64,000 nt of DNA from Pseudomonas wuhanensis. Lineage in GTDB: Bacteria > Pseudomonadota > Gammaproteobacteria > Pseudomonadales > Pseudomonadaceae. The notes beneath the pieces were generated by a model. That model was not told the origin of the DNA and did not search any database. It was given only the letters and a program-made list of their open reading frames with translations. The translations under genes and the position numbers were made by a program. The stretch covers positions 3,782,001-3,846,000 of the forward strand of contig NZ_CP117430.1 in assembly GCF_030687395.1 (NCBI RefSeq), in the 5' to 3' direction. Below are positions 19,061-26,704 of this stretch, one piece after another (position 1 is the stretch's first letter; each line of letters opens with the position of its first letter).

Positions 19061-19531
19061 ATGCAGATGATTAAAGTAGGGCCGAGCGGTTTGAATCAGC
19101 TCCGTGAGTCTTTGAGTGAAGCAGGACTGCCCTGCGATGATGTCAGCGAACCGGGGCTGCAGTTTTATCACTTCGAGGTGGATGGGAACCGGGTTGCTTA
19201 TGGAGGGCTGGAGGGTTCTGGCCCTGATCTGTTGCTTCGTTCAATGATCGTTTCTGAGACCCGTCGTGGCGAGGGGCTAGGTAAAGCCGTGTTGTCTGAA
19301 CTGGAACGCCATGCCATCTCCCAAGGCGCAATCCGACTTCACTTGCTGACCCAAAGCGCGGCTGGTTTTTTCACAGCCAATGGCTATGAACTGCTCGATA
19401 GGCGCGAAGCGCCTGACGTAATCAGTCGAACAGCTCAGTTCCAGCATCTGTGTCCTGCGTCAGCAAGTTATCTACGAAAAACTTTAAAGGCTCCGTTTCG
19501 GACTGAGTCAGGGCTCTCCAAGGCTGAATAG
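19061..19531 (+). CDS. arsN2: GNAT acetyltransferase, ArsN2-like
   Basis: A 156-residue GNAT protein matching the ArsN2 pattern (VAYGGLEGSGPDLLLRSMIV, TRRGEGLGKAVLSELERHA, RLHLLTQSAAGFFTANGYE, then PDVISRTAQF.HLCPASASYL). ArsN2 acetylates arsenic-containing compounds or glutamate-like antibiotics, lowering toxicity. No ars operon surrounds it here, so it is an orphan. The start is set at the ATG of MQMIKVG; another ATG 12 bases upstream is possible. Confidence 0.75.
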   Translation: MQMIKVGPSGLNQLRESLSEAGLPCDDVSEPGLQFYHFEVDGNRVAYGGLEGSGPDLLLRSMIVSETRRGEGLGKAVLSELERHAISQGAIRLHLLTQSAAGFFTANGYELLDRREAPDVISRTAQFQHLCPASASYLRKTLKAPFRTESGLSKAE

Positions 19532-19544
19532 TACGGTAAGTCGC

Positions 19545-19772
19545 TCACACCGACGTGTTAAACGCCAACGCGGCGCGAATCAGCGCCTTCAACGCCTCTT
19601 CATCAACCCCGGCAGAGCCGAGCAAGCCCACAACACATACCTGTTCGTTATAGCACTGTTCACAATGGGTATATCCGCGCTTCAGCATTCGGCTACCGTC
19701 ATCATATATGACTGGATCATGCAGGCTCTGCACCTGTGTGTTGAAGCGATGTTTGCCTCTGTTGCGACACAC
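19545..19772 (-). CDS. Possible small Cys-containing protein
   Basis: A 75-residue frame on the minus strand, convergent with the ArsN2-like gene. It has four cysteines, three in HCEQCYNEQVC, which could bind a metal. GGGGGCTT lies 6 bases upstream of a GTG start. No family recognised; real but minor gene, or chance frame. Confidence 0.4.
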   Translation of the reverse strand: MCRNRGKHRFNTQVQSLHDPVIYDDGSRMLKRGYTHCEQCYNEQVCVVGLLGSAGVDEEALKALIRAALAFNTSV

Positions 19773-19801
19773 CCAAAGCCCCCAGACATGAGGAAACCCT
19801 G

Positions 19802-20284
19802 ATGAGCGCTCACAAAGCTGTCGCTGTTTTGCTGGCCTTGCTCAGTGCAGGCTCCCTGGGATCTACCGCCTTGGCCGAGGAAACAGGTTTTATTGCCGCC
19901 ACCTCATCCGAACTTCAGTGGAAAGCCGCTCCGGCGGTGGGGCCCGGCGCAATGATTGCAGTGATTGAAGGAGACCTGAAAGCCGCCGAGCCCTTCACCC
20001 TGCGCTTGAAGCTGCCAGCAAATACAAAAATCGGCGTGCATACCCATCCTGTGACCGAACGCGTAACCGTTATCTCGGGCATTTTCTACTTCGCCACCGG
20101 AGATAAATTCGATCCGGCACGGGCCAAGGCCTATCAACCGGGTGACACCCTGATCATTCCCGTCGGAATGTCGATGTACGGCGCCAGTCGAGAACAGGAA
20201 ACCGTGCTCCAACTCCATGGCACGGGGCCTTGGGGGATCACCTACGTCAACCCGGCGGACGACCCCAGGAACAGCAAAATGTAG
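19802..20284 (+). CDS. Secreted cupin-domain protein
   Basis: A 160-residue protein with a signal peptide (AVLLALLSAGSLGSTALA, cleavage near ALAEE) and one cupin barrel. The conserved histidines GVHTHPVTERVTVISG fit the first cupin motif, with the second in YQPGDTLIIPVGMSMYG. Exported cupins of this type are often sugar or metal-binding enzymes, but no reaction is assigned. It ends a few bases before the mosaic of gene fragments described next. Confidence 0.8.
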   Translation: MSAHKAVAVLLALLSAGSLGSTALAEETGFIAATSSELQWKAAPAVGPGAMIAVIEGDLKAAEPFTLRLKLPANTKIGVHTHPVTERVTVISGIFYFATGDKFDPARAKAYQPGDTLIIPVGMSMYGASREQETVLQLHGTGPWGITYVNPADDPRNSKM

Positions 20285-20293
20285 CGTCCCTGA

Positions 20294-20502
20294 CGGTGGT
20301 CAGCTTCGCGCATCCGATTTCCCGGATTCGCCTCTTCTCGCGCAACGAAACAATGCGCCCACCCTGCTCCAGCGGACACACCGACACCAGACACGCCAGG
20401 TGGCTGCGATCATGCAGCTCAAACGTGCAATCCAAATCCCGTAGCCCTTCCCCGCCGCGCAGCAGAATCGCATCGGTCAGTTCGTTTGAGCAGCATTATA
20501 AA
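20294..20502. pseudogene. Mosaic of three scars from the 30-36 kb catabolic locus
   Basis: Three abutting pieces match the downstream locus in the same order and orientation. Bases 20294-20316 equal 30005-30027 (LacI-type gene, 23 of 23). Bases 20317-20484 align without gaps to 31694-31861 (sigma-54 activator codons 278-333, about 92 percent by eye). Bases 20484-20502 equal 35701-35719, the end of the sugar-binding protein gene (FEQHYK). The piece is noncoding and probably the residue of a second copy of the locus after internal deletions. Confidence 0.85.
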
Positions 20503-20505
20503 GGC

Positions 20506-20674
20506 TTATGGGGTCAGACCACGTAGCGCCTGGGCCAATCGGCTGATCAGTGTGGCGATGTCGAGCGTCGGCTTATTGATGACGGTTTGTGATCGTCGAA
20601 TGAAAGCCTGACCCTCGCGGTCAGGCGAAACACCCAGCAGCTCCGAAGTTGCCCAATCACTGATCAGCTCGCAA
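20506..20674 (-). pseudogene. Possible 3' fragment of an unrecognised gene
   Basis: A minus-strand frame without internal stop (about 56 codons) ends in SRLAQALRGLTP then TAA. It has no start codon at its open end, sits between the mosaic and the dehydratase gene, and has normal Pseudomonas codon use. It may be the tail of a lost gene. Family not recognised. Confidence 0.3.
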
Positions 20675-21631
20675 TCACCCAATCACGCTCGCATACACCG
20701 ACCGATCAACATTCCCGCCGGACAGAATCACGCCCACCTTTTTGCCCAGCATCATTTCACGCTCCTGAATGAGCGCTGCCAGCGCTGCCGCACCTGCCCC
20801 TTCAGCGAGGTTGTGGGTATCGGTGTAATACACGCGCATGGCCTCGGCAATCTCGCCCTCGCTGACCGAGACGATTCGTGCCGAAGCGGCCCCGTAGATG
20901 GCGAACGCATCGGGAACAGGCTTGCGCACGGCCAAGCCATCGGCAAAGGTATTTGCCGAGGCGGTCTCGTATATTGTCCCAGCTTCAAACGATAACTTCG
21001 CCGCCGCAGCCTCTTTGGAAACCACGCCCACCACTTGGGTGTTCAGGCCCAGCGCATCTCGGGCGGCGATCACTCCGCAAATCCCCGATCCACAGCCAAT
21101 CGGCACGTAGACGGTATCCAGATCGGGCGCAGCGATGAACAGCTCCAGCGCATACGTGGCCACACCTTTGACCAACTCGGTGTGGAACGGCGGCACCAGG
21201 TAGAGGCCATGCAGGTGCGCCAGACGCGCGGCCTCTTCACGGGCGTCGTCGAAATCGCGACCGCACTCAACCACTTCGCCGCCAAAGCCACGCATGGCAT
21301 TGTTCTTTTCCAGCGAATTACCTTCCGGCACAACAATCAAGGCCCTCAAACCCAGCGTGTTTGCCGCCAGCGCCAGGCTCTGACCATGGTTGCCGCGCGT
21401 AGCGGAGACAATGCCCTTCACACCTGGGTGCTCGCGCCGCAGCCAGTGCAGGAAGGTAATGCCACCCCGCACTTTGAAAGCGCCTGTAGGTGTGTGGTTT
21501 TCGTGTTTGACCCAGACAGTGCAACCTAATCGCTCAGCCAGCAATGGCCAAGGGTATTGGGCGGTGGCAGGCATGACTTGGTAGACGTGGCGGGCCGCTT
21601 GTTCGATATCGTTGCGAGTCAGTTTGTGCAT
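20675..21631 (-). CDS. Threonine dehydratase-like PLP enzyme
   Basis: A 318-residue pyridoxal-phosphate enzyme of fold type II. The PLP-binding lysine is in PTGAFKVRGG and the phosphate loop in PIGCGSGICGVI. The family deaminates threonine or serine to the keto acid; hydroxyaspartate or serine racemase-type relatives share the pattern. There is no C-terminal ACT regulatory domain, so it is a catabolic type. AGGAAGA precedes ATG 21631. It is divergent from an AraC regulator 96 bases away, which is the likely controller. Confidence 0.82.
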   Translation of the reverse strand: MHKLTRNDIEQAARHVYQVMPATAQYPWPLLAERLGCTVWVKHENHTPTGAFKVRGGITFLHWLRREHPGVKGIVSATRGNHGQSLALAANTLGLRALIVVPEGNSLEKNNAMRGFGGEVVECGRDFDDAREEAARLAHLHGLYLVPPFHTELVKGVATYALELFIAAPDLDTVYVPIGCGSGICGVIAARDALGLNTQVVGVVSKEAAAAKLSFEAGTIYETASANTFADGLAVRKPVPDAFAIYGAASARIVSVSEGEIAEAMRVYYTDTHNLAEGAGAAALAALIQEREMMLGKKVGVILSGGNVDRSVYASVIG

Positions 21632-21727
21632 GAGTTGTCTTCCTGAGGCTTTTCCCAGTCTAGGCATGGGCACGTCACGCCGGCTTTCAAAAAACTGACC
21701 TGACTTTTACGCCCCCTCTTCACTACT

Positions 21728-22555
21728 ATGGTGTTCATGAGCCTTCGAAACCGTCTGCAACCCTCGCTCGTACCTGAACCGATTCGTCGTGTCGAGGCAG
21801 GGCCGTGGGCGATCGAATTGCTACCCGGCGCCGCCTACGCGACCCGATATGTTGCGACCCAGGCAGCGATCGGCTTTGCCTTCGACAGCCAACGAGGCTT
21901 GCACGCCATCGGCAGCGACCGAGTGCGCCCCTTCGATGCCATGCCCAACGGACTGGCGTTCGTCCCCGTTGGCTGTGATGTGTTGTCCGAATCACCCAAG
22001 GGCGGTGAATACCTGCGGGTCATGCGCACCGACGGTATTTCATTGCCGGGTGACCGGGCATTCAACAATCGCATTGATCAGCCAGCCGTTAACCTCGCCC
22101 TGCGAATGCGCCGCGCGTTGTTGCAGGGCTCCGTGGAGGACGACTGTGAAGCCTGGGCACTCGCATTGGCTGAACGGGCGGCGGGCATCGACGCATCGGC
22201 GCCGCCGGCCCAAGGCTCTATAACCGGCAGCCGGATGCGCCTGCTCGATGAATTCATTGATGCAGGCATCGACGGCCCACTGGGTATACAGGCAATGGCG
22301 GGGTTGCTTGAATTGTCCGAAGGTTATTTCATGCGCGCATTCAAGAACACGACGGGCAAGAGCCCTCATAGCTATCTAATCGACCGACGCCTGGCCAAGG
22401 CCCGAGCATCGATGCGCGATTCGACCGCCAGGCTGTCGGAGATCGCACTCACCTGCGGCTTTAACTCCCAAGCGCACATGACGACCGCTTTCAAGCAACG
22501 CCTTGGAGTCAGTCCAGCGCAATTGCGAAGGCGTTCGACGTACAGTCAAAACTAG
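21728..22555 (+). CDS. AraC family transcriptional regulator
   Basis: A 275-residue regulator with a variable N-terminal sensing half and a C-terminal AraC DNA-binding domain of two helix-turn-helix units (LGIQAMAGLLELSEGYFMRAFK; LSEIALTCGFNSQAHMTTAFKQRLGVSPAQLRR). Divergent from the dehydratase gene and probably its regulator. The start could be 21728 or the ATG at 21737; neither has an obvious ribosome site. Confidence 0.85.
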   Translation: MVFMSLRNRLQPSLVPEPIRRVEAGPWAIELLPGAAYATRYVATQAAIGFAFDSQRGLHAIGSDRVRPFDAMPNGLAFVPVGCDVLSESPKGGEYLRVMRTDGISLPGDRAFNNRIDQPAVNLALRMRRALLQGSVEDDCEAWALALAERAAGIDASAPPAQGSITGSRMRLLDEFIDAGIDGPLGIQAMAGLLELSEGYFMRAFKNTTGKSPHSYLIDRRLAKARASMRDSTARLSEIALTCGFNSQAHMTTAFKQRLGVSPAQLRRRSTYSQN

Positions 22556-22673
22556 ATTATTGGCCGTTTTGCCGTTTGGTTGAGGACCCGCCATCGGCCT
22601 CGGTCAGCCACTACCGACAGAGTTTCTGACGCCATCAAGGCCGCGGCCATGGGCGTTCTCCAGACGACATAAA

Positions 22674-22703
22674 ACCCTCCCGGTAACGAGTACAGGGAGG
22701 GTG
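22674..22703 (-). terminator. Terminator of the EF-hand protein gene
   Basis: On the minus strand caccctccc pairs with gggagggttttat, followed by a short U-run, just after the stop of the EF-hand gene. Confidence 0.78.
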
Positions 22704-22720
22704 AAATAACGCAGGTGTAA

Positions 22721-23179
22721 TCAGCCCTTGGCCTGGCTCATACGCGTGAACAGCTCCGTAGGCACTTTCTTGCCGTTGGACGTGTATTGGTTGCTCCTGT
22801 ACGTGTAGGTTTCTGCCTCGGAAAGGTAACCGTCATTGTTGGTGTCCATCGCTTTGAACTCCTCACTCTTGGTCGGGGCCACGGCCAGGAATTCCTTGAG
22901 CGCAACACGGCCGTCGTCATCGGTGTCGGTGCGGGCGAAAGAAGCGTCGCCGCACTTGCCCTCACCGCACTTGCCTTCGGCCTGGGTTGCCTTGGCGCTG
23001 GCGTCACTGGAACCACATTTACCTTCGCCACACTTGCCCTCCCCAGCCTTCTCTGCGGAAGCCAACTGATAGCCCTGGGGCAGCGTCTCCATGGCAAAGG
23101 CGGTCGAGGCGAGGCTCATAGCACCAGCCAACGCGACTGCGGCCAGGCCAATACGGGTTTTGTTCGGAATACGGGACAT
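22721..23179 (-). CDS. Secreted EF-hand protein with four EGKCG motifs (HvfA-like repeats)
   Basis: A 152-residue exported protein. A signal peptide (about residues 1-29, GAMSLASTAFA) is followed by a low-complexity part with four EGKCG pentapeptides at 47-51, 52-56, 68-72 and 73-77, then two EF-hands: D85-T-D-D-D-G-R-V-A-L-K-E96 and D112-T-N-N-D-G-Y-L-S-E-A-E123, each with the 1, 3, 5 and 12 ligands for Ca2+. EGKCG repeats are the modification sites of HvfA-type peptides, which MNIO (DUF692) enzymes convert to copper-binding groups. No such enzyme gene is within this window near it. GGAG precedes the ATG. Metal binding is very likely; whether the cysteines are modified is unknown. Confidence 0.85.
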   Translation of the reverse strand: MSRIPNKTRIGLAAVALAGAMSLASTAFAMETLPQGYQLASAEKAGEGKCGEGKCGSSDASAKATQAEGKCGEGKCGDASFARTDTDDDGRVALKEFLAVAPTKSEEFKAMDTNNDGYLSEAETYTYRSNQYTSNGKKVPTELFTRMSQAKG

Positions 23180-23447
23180 AGTATTTCTCCAGATGCTGTG
23201 CGCGATTGGAACGCGCGGTCATGCCACAAGGGCAGAAAAACCCTTGAGGATGCACTCGGCGAAATGAATCGAGCCGGGAATCCCGGAGCGAACATGCATT
23301 AGCATCCACCTCGACAGGGCAACCTCATTTGGGCCCGGTCATTTGGACGCAGTGATGTATCCGCGAAGTGTCAGCAGGCAGGACATTTGTAAGCCAATCC
23401 CTGAACCCGTGATCCGGATACAGAGAGATACACCCGATGGCATTGAG

Positions 23448-24179
23448 TCATGAATAACGGATGTCACTGATATCGATAGCCACCAGCAGCTGCGACGCGA
23501 TCGCATGATTATTAGCGTCACGGCGATAGGCCCTGCGCTTGCTGGGCAAACGGAGCCCCTGGGTTTCAACATAGTCATGAACGTACTGGGCAGCGGGAAA
23601 TCCGCCACTGACGTCAACGCTGTAGTCGTGCCGGCGCAGCAGAAAGTCTTCACCGAAGTAGAAGTCCTGCACCGGACAGTGCGTGACCACGCTCTCTGGA
23701 AAGTGCACCCGCAAACGACGCCAATGTTGGTCGCCTTCCTCCCAAGGGTCGACCTCTTCAACCCTGACACCCGGCAAGATGAACAGAAATGGCATCGTCA
23801 TGTATGACCACAACGCGTAACCATTGAAGTATGCCCGGTGCAGCGGGTCCCAAGGTGTCGTTTCTGCGTGGTCATCGAAAGACGCCCTCGGATCCGAGCG
23901 CTCCGCCACCACTTGGCCATCCGTGGTTTCAATGGCGATTCGATCGGGCGTGTACGCCGTACGCTGGTTCGGGGCGCCGAAAGGCATTACCGACGCTCTC
24001 TGCTCATGCAGCCAGACCGTCATCTGACGCGAGTCACTATCCTGGGTCAGCCCCTTCATGCCCCACAGCGAACCGCCGGTCACAATGCTGGCGCTCACCG
24101 TGTCAAAGCTGTTCCAGCGTTCTTGTCCGCCGTGGGCTGTCAGTACCCGTTCCAGCAGATCGCAGTGCTGTTCATTCAT
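23448..24179 (-). CDS. Conserved hypothetical protein
   Basis: A 243-residue protein, no signal peptide, many charged and aromatic residues. The centre (TAYTPDRIAIETTDGQVV; then PWDPLHRAYFNGYALWSYM) suggests a beta-sandwich or lipid-binding fold, but I recognise no family. AGAGG sits 9 bases before ATG 24179. It is divergent from the DUF417 gene, which may be functionally paired with it and with the AraC regulator at 24923. Confidence 0.7.
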   Translation of the reverse strand: MNEQHCDLLERVLTAHGGQERWNSFDTVSASIVTGGSLWGMKGLTQDSDSRQMTVWLHEQRASVMPFGAPNQRTAYTPDRIAIETTDGQVVAERSDPRASFDDHAETTPWDPLHRAYFNGYALWSYMTMPFLFILPGVRVEEVDPWEEGDQHWRRLRVHFPESVVTHCPVQDFYFGEDFLLRRHDYSVDVSGGFPAAQYVHDYVETQGLRLPSKRRAYRRDANNHAIASQLLVAIDISDIRYS

Positions 24180-24354
24180 GGCGATAACCCTCTTCATTGC
24201 TGAGCCGGCCCACCCGCGGGTTTAGACGATCTGCACTGAACGCTGTACGTTCGGAACCCAAGAGAGCGAAGCCTGAGGCGACAATATCCCCACACCCAAC
24301 GTCTATCGCGTGGGTTTTCAAACCCTTTAGTCAACCCTCTGGAAGCCCACACCA

Positions 24355-24864
24355 ATGAACGTCTTGAACATTACCAGCCATGGCAACAACAGCTTTTCCG
24401 ACCGACTGTCGCTCGGGGTTAAAACCATGGCGATTGGAACCTACGGCGCTTACTTTGCTCTCGCCCTCATCTACTTCTGGTTCGGCGGCATGAAATTCAC
24501 GCATTACGAGGCACAGGGATTGGTTCCGCTTGTAAGCAACAGCCCTCTATTGGGATGGGTTTATGACATTTTCAGTGTAGATGTCTTTTCTCGCTTACTC
24601 GGAGTCCTGGAGATCTCGATCGGTGCTCTAATTGCAGGTCGCCTGCTATCACCCAAGCTTTCTTTAATTGGAGGAGCGTTGTCTGCCGGACTGTTTTTCA
24701 CCACGTTGACCTTTATGTTCTCGACACCTGGCGTGGTTGAACCCGGTCTCGGCTTCCCAGCCATTACGGTTGCACCGGGCCAATTTCTCCTGAAAGACAT
24801 AGGGTTGCTTGCCGCGTCTGTATTCGTGGCGGGCCATTCTCTAACCCGATTGGAAACCCGTTGA
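24355..24864 (+). CDS. DUF417 (YkgB-like) membrane protein
   Basis: A 169-residue membrane protein of the DUF417/YkgB family: four hydrophobic segments, with FALALIYFWFGGMKFTHYEA and SPLLGWVYDIFSVDVFSRLLG as the conserved parts. Family members are often induced by reactive chlorine or other oxidants, and are regulated by adjacent AraC-type proteins. Here an AraC regulator with a cupin sensing domain lies convergent just downstream. Confidence 0.85.
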   Translation: MNVLNITSHGNNSFSDRLSLGVKTMAIGTYGAYFALALIYFWFGGMKFTHYEAQGLVPLVSNSPLLGWVYDIFSVDVFSRLLGVLEISIGALIAGRLLSPKLSLIGGALSAGLFFTTLTFMFSTPGVVEPGLGFPAITVAPGQFLLKDIGLLAASVFVAGHSLTRLETR

Positions 24865-24885
24865 ACTGATCATTTCCCTCCTGGG

Positions 24886-24923
24886 ATGGCCTGAAGCACT
24901 CCGATGCTTTCAGGCCATTTCCC
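24886..24923. terminator. Bidirectional hairpin terminator
   Basis: atggcctgaa-gca and tgctttcaggccat form a near-perfect stem between the convergent DUF417 and AraC genes. Confidence 0.8.
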
Positions 24924-25744
24924 TATGTCAGCGATTTCATCCAGTCCCGGGGGCTGCTGCCCGTCTTGCGGCGAAACGCACGAGCCAGCGCCGAGGGACT
25001 TTCATAACCGACTTCGTCAGCGATCAGCGTAATCGGCCGGCCTTCACGCAGGCGTTTCTGCGCCAGGCTGATCCGCCAACTCAGAAGATAATCCGCAGGT
25101 GTCTGCCCGATAACGGATCGGAAATGCGCGGCATAGGCGGCGCGCGACATATTCGACTCACGTGCCAGCTCTGCGACTGACCAGGCACGATGAGGTGCGT
25201 TGTGCATCTGCACCAGCGAGCGCACCAGCCGCGAATCGGCCAGTCCGGCCATCATTCCGGTACTTAATGCCTGGTGGTCGAGCAGATGTCGGAGCAGCAA
25301 AATGATCAGTAGCTCGAATAGGCGATCAAGCATTGCTTCCCTGCCACAATGTCCGGCTGCCGCCTCACCGAACAGCCATCTCAGTGTATCGGCCAGCAGC
25401 GGCAGCTCATCCAGGGACAGCACCAGAAGATCAGGTAACGAAGCAGACAACGGGTTATCGACACCACCATCAAACTTCATTGACGCACACAAGAGTCGAG
25501 CCCCTTCGGGCTCACCCGGGATCAGTTGATGCGGGCTTGGGCGCGGCAGAAAAATCAGACTGGGCCGGGTAAGCAGCAGATCACGGCCATCAGGGCTCCG
25601 TAAAGTGACGCGACCTGCCTGCAGCAGGTGGATATGGCCGCGCTGGTCAGCGCCATCGTATGACGCCACACCGCAAAGCTTGCCACTGTGAAACAGGTTT
25701 GCGCGCACGCCGAACTGTGACAACAAGGTAGACAAGCGGTCCAT
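24923..25744 (-). CDS. AraC family regulator with cupin_6 sensing domain
   Basis: A 273-residue regulator. The N-terminal half (GHIHLLQAGRVTLRS, LIFLPRPSPHQLIPG) is an AraC cupin sensing domain. The C-terminal half is the AraC double helix-turn-helix (WSVAELARESNMSRAAYAAHF; ITLIADEVGYESPSALARAFRRKTG). The cupin_6 group frequently controls oxidative or electrophile stress genes. The convergent DUF417 gene is a likely target. Confidence 0.85.
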   Translation of the reverse strand: MDRLSTLLSQFGVRANLFHSGKLCGVASYDGADQRGHIHLLQAGRVTLRSPDGRDLLLTRPSLIFLPRPSPHQLIPGEPEGARLLCASMKFDGGVDNPLSASLPDLLVLSLDELPLLADTLRWLFGEAAAGHCGREAMLDRLFELLIILLLRHLLDHQALSTGMMAGLADSRLVRSLVQMHNAPHRAWSVAELARESNMSRAAYAAHFRSVIGQTPADYLLSWRISLAQKRLREGRPITLIADEVGYESPSALARAFRRKTGSSPRDWMKSLT

Positions 25745-25854
25745 ACGGAATCTCATCGCAAGATATAGACGATCAGTATCGTAGCACCGACTGTTCCACG
25801 CAGACCGTTCAGGCCTGTAGGTGACTACCGGGAAGCGATATGCCGCTGTGTCAA

Positions 25855-26703
25855 TCAGTGGCCATCGCGAGGTCGCCTTTGGCAGTCATTCCAAACCTCA
25901 CGTATCACATCCTTAAGCATCAACGCCTCCGCCCAACGATCAGTGATGTCGCGTCCATCGGCACCCGTAATGGCATAAGGCGGTGGGCCGAGTTCACAGG
26001 TGAAGGAAAGGCTATCGGGCGTGTTCGGTCGGGCCAGCCAATCTTCGATCCCATAGCGCCACCAACCCAGGAAACGCTCCAGCCACGGTCGATGCTGGGC
26101 GAAGCTCAGGGGCACCTGAACCTGTTCGCCGTTGGAGACACGTCCATGAAACCCCCAACTGTGCCGCAGGACGGTGTGGATCTGTTCGTCGTCCTCGGCG
26201 GCAGCCGGCTCTGGCAGTTCGCGGCCCACAACATAGTGGGACAAGTCAGCCAAAAGCTTGAGGTCGGGCATTTCAGCGAGAATGTCGAGGGTGAACAACA
26301 GGTCACTGGTGAGGCGATAACGGTGGGTTTCCAGCAGAACAGGAAAGTCCACCTGCTCGGCCAGACGCTGCCAGCCTTCGATCAGTTCGATAGCTTGCTT
26401 CAGCGTGCGCGGCCGCACGTCTGCTTGCAGCGTGAGGTGGTGGCAGCCGTAGCGGGACGCGACATCGATCGCTGCCGCCAGATCATCCACGGTGCGGGGG
26501 AACACTTGACCTTCGATTTGCAGGCCCTGCGCCTTGGCGGCGGCATGCAGGCGTGCGGCATGTGGCGCGACCCAGAAATGGTCGGTGATACCGTCGAAGC
26601 CGGCGGCGGCGATTTTCTCCACTTGCGCTTCCAGGGAAAGGTCGCATTGGCCACGGTAATCTTGCATGGCCCACTGGGACTGAAAGACCAGGAATTCACG
26701 CAT
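25855..26703 (-). CDS. TIM-barrel sugar isomerase/epimerase family protein
   Basis: A 282-residue xylose isomerase-like TIM-barrel protein. Metal ligands expected of the family appear in VLLETHRY (Glu near 145), DLSHYVVG and the C-terminal FTCELGPPPY (Glu). It is the last gene of the minus-strand operon with the oxygenase components: its ATG lies 1 base past the stop of the ferredoxin reductase gene. It probably acts on the ketone or cyclic intermediate produced by oxidation of the inositol-like substrate. The related TIM-barrel protein on the other arm is a separate gene. Confidence 0.82.
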   Translation of the reverse strand: MREFLVFQSQWAMQDYRGQCDLSLEAQVEKIAAAGFDGITDHFWVAPHAARLHAAAKAQGLQIEGQVFPRTVDDLAAAIDVASRYGCHHLTLQADVRPRTLKQAIELIEGWQRLAEQVDFPVLLETHRYRLTSDLLFTLDILAEMPDLKLLADLSHYVVGRELPEPAAAEDDEQIHTVLRHSWGFHGRVSNGEQVQVPLSFAQHRPWLERFLGWWRYGIEDWLARPNTPDSLSFTCELGPPPYAITGADGRDITDRWAEALMLKDVIREVWNDCQRRPRDGH

Positions 26704-26704
26704 G

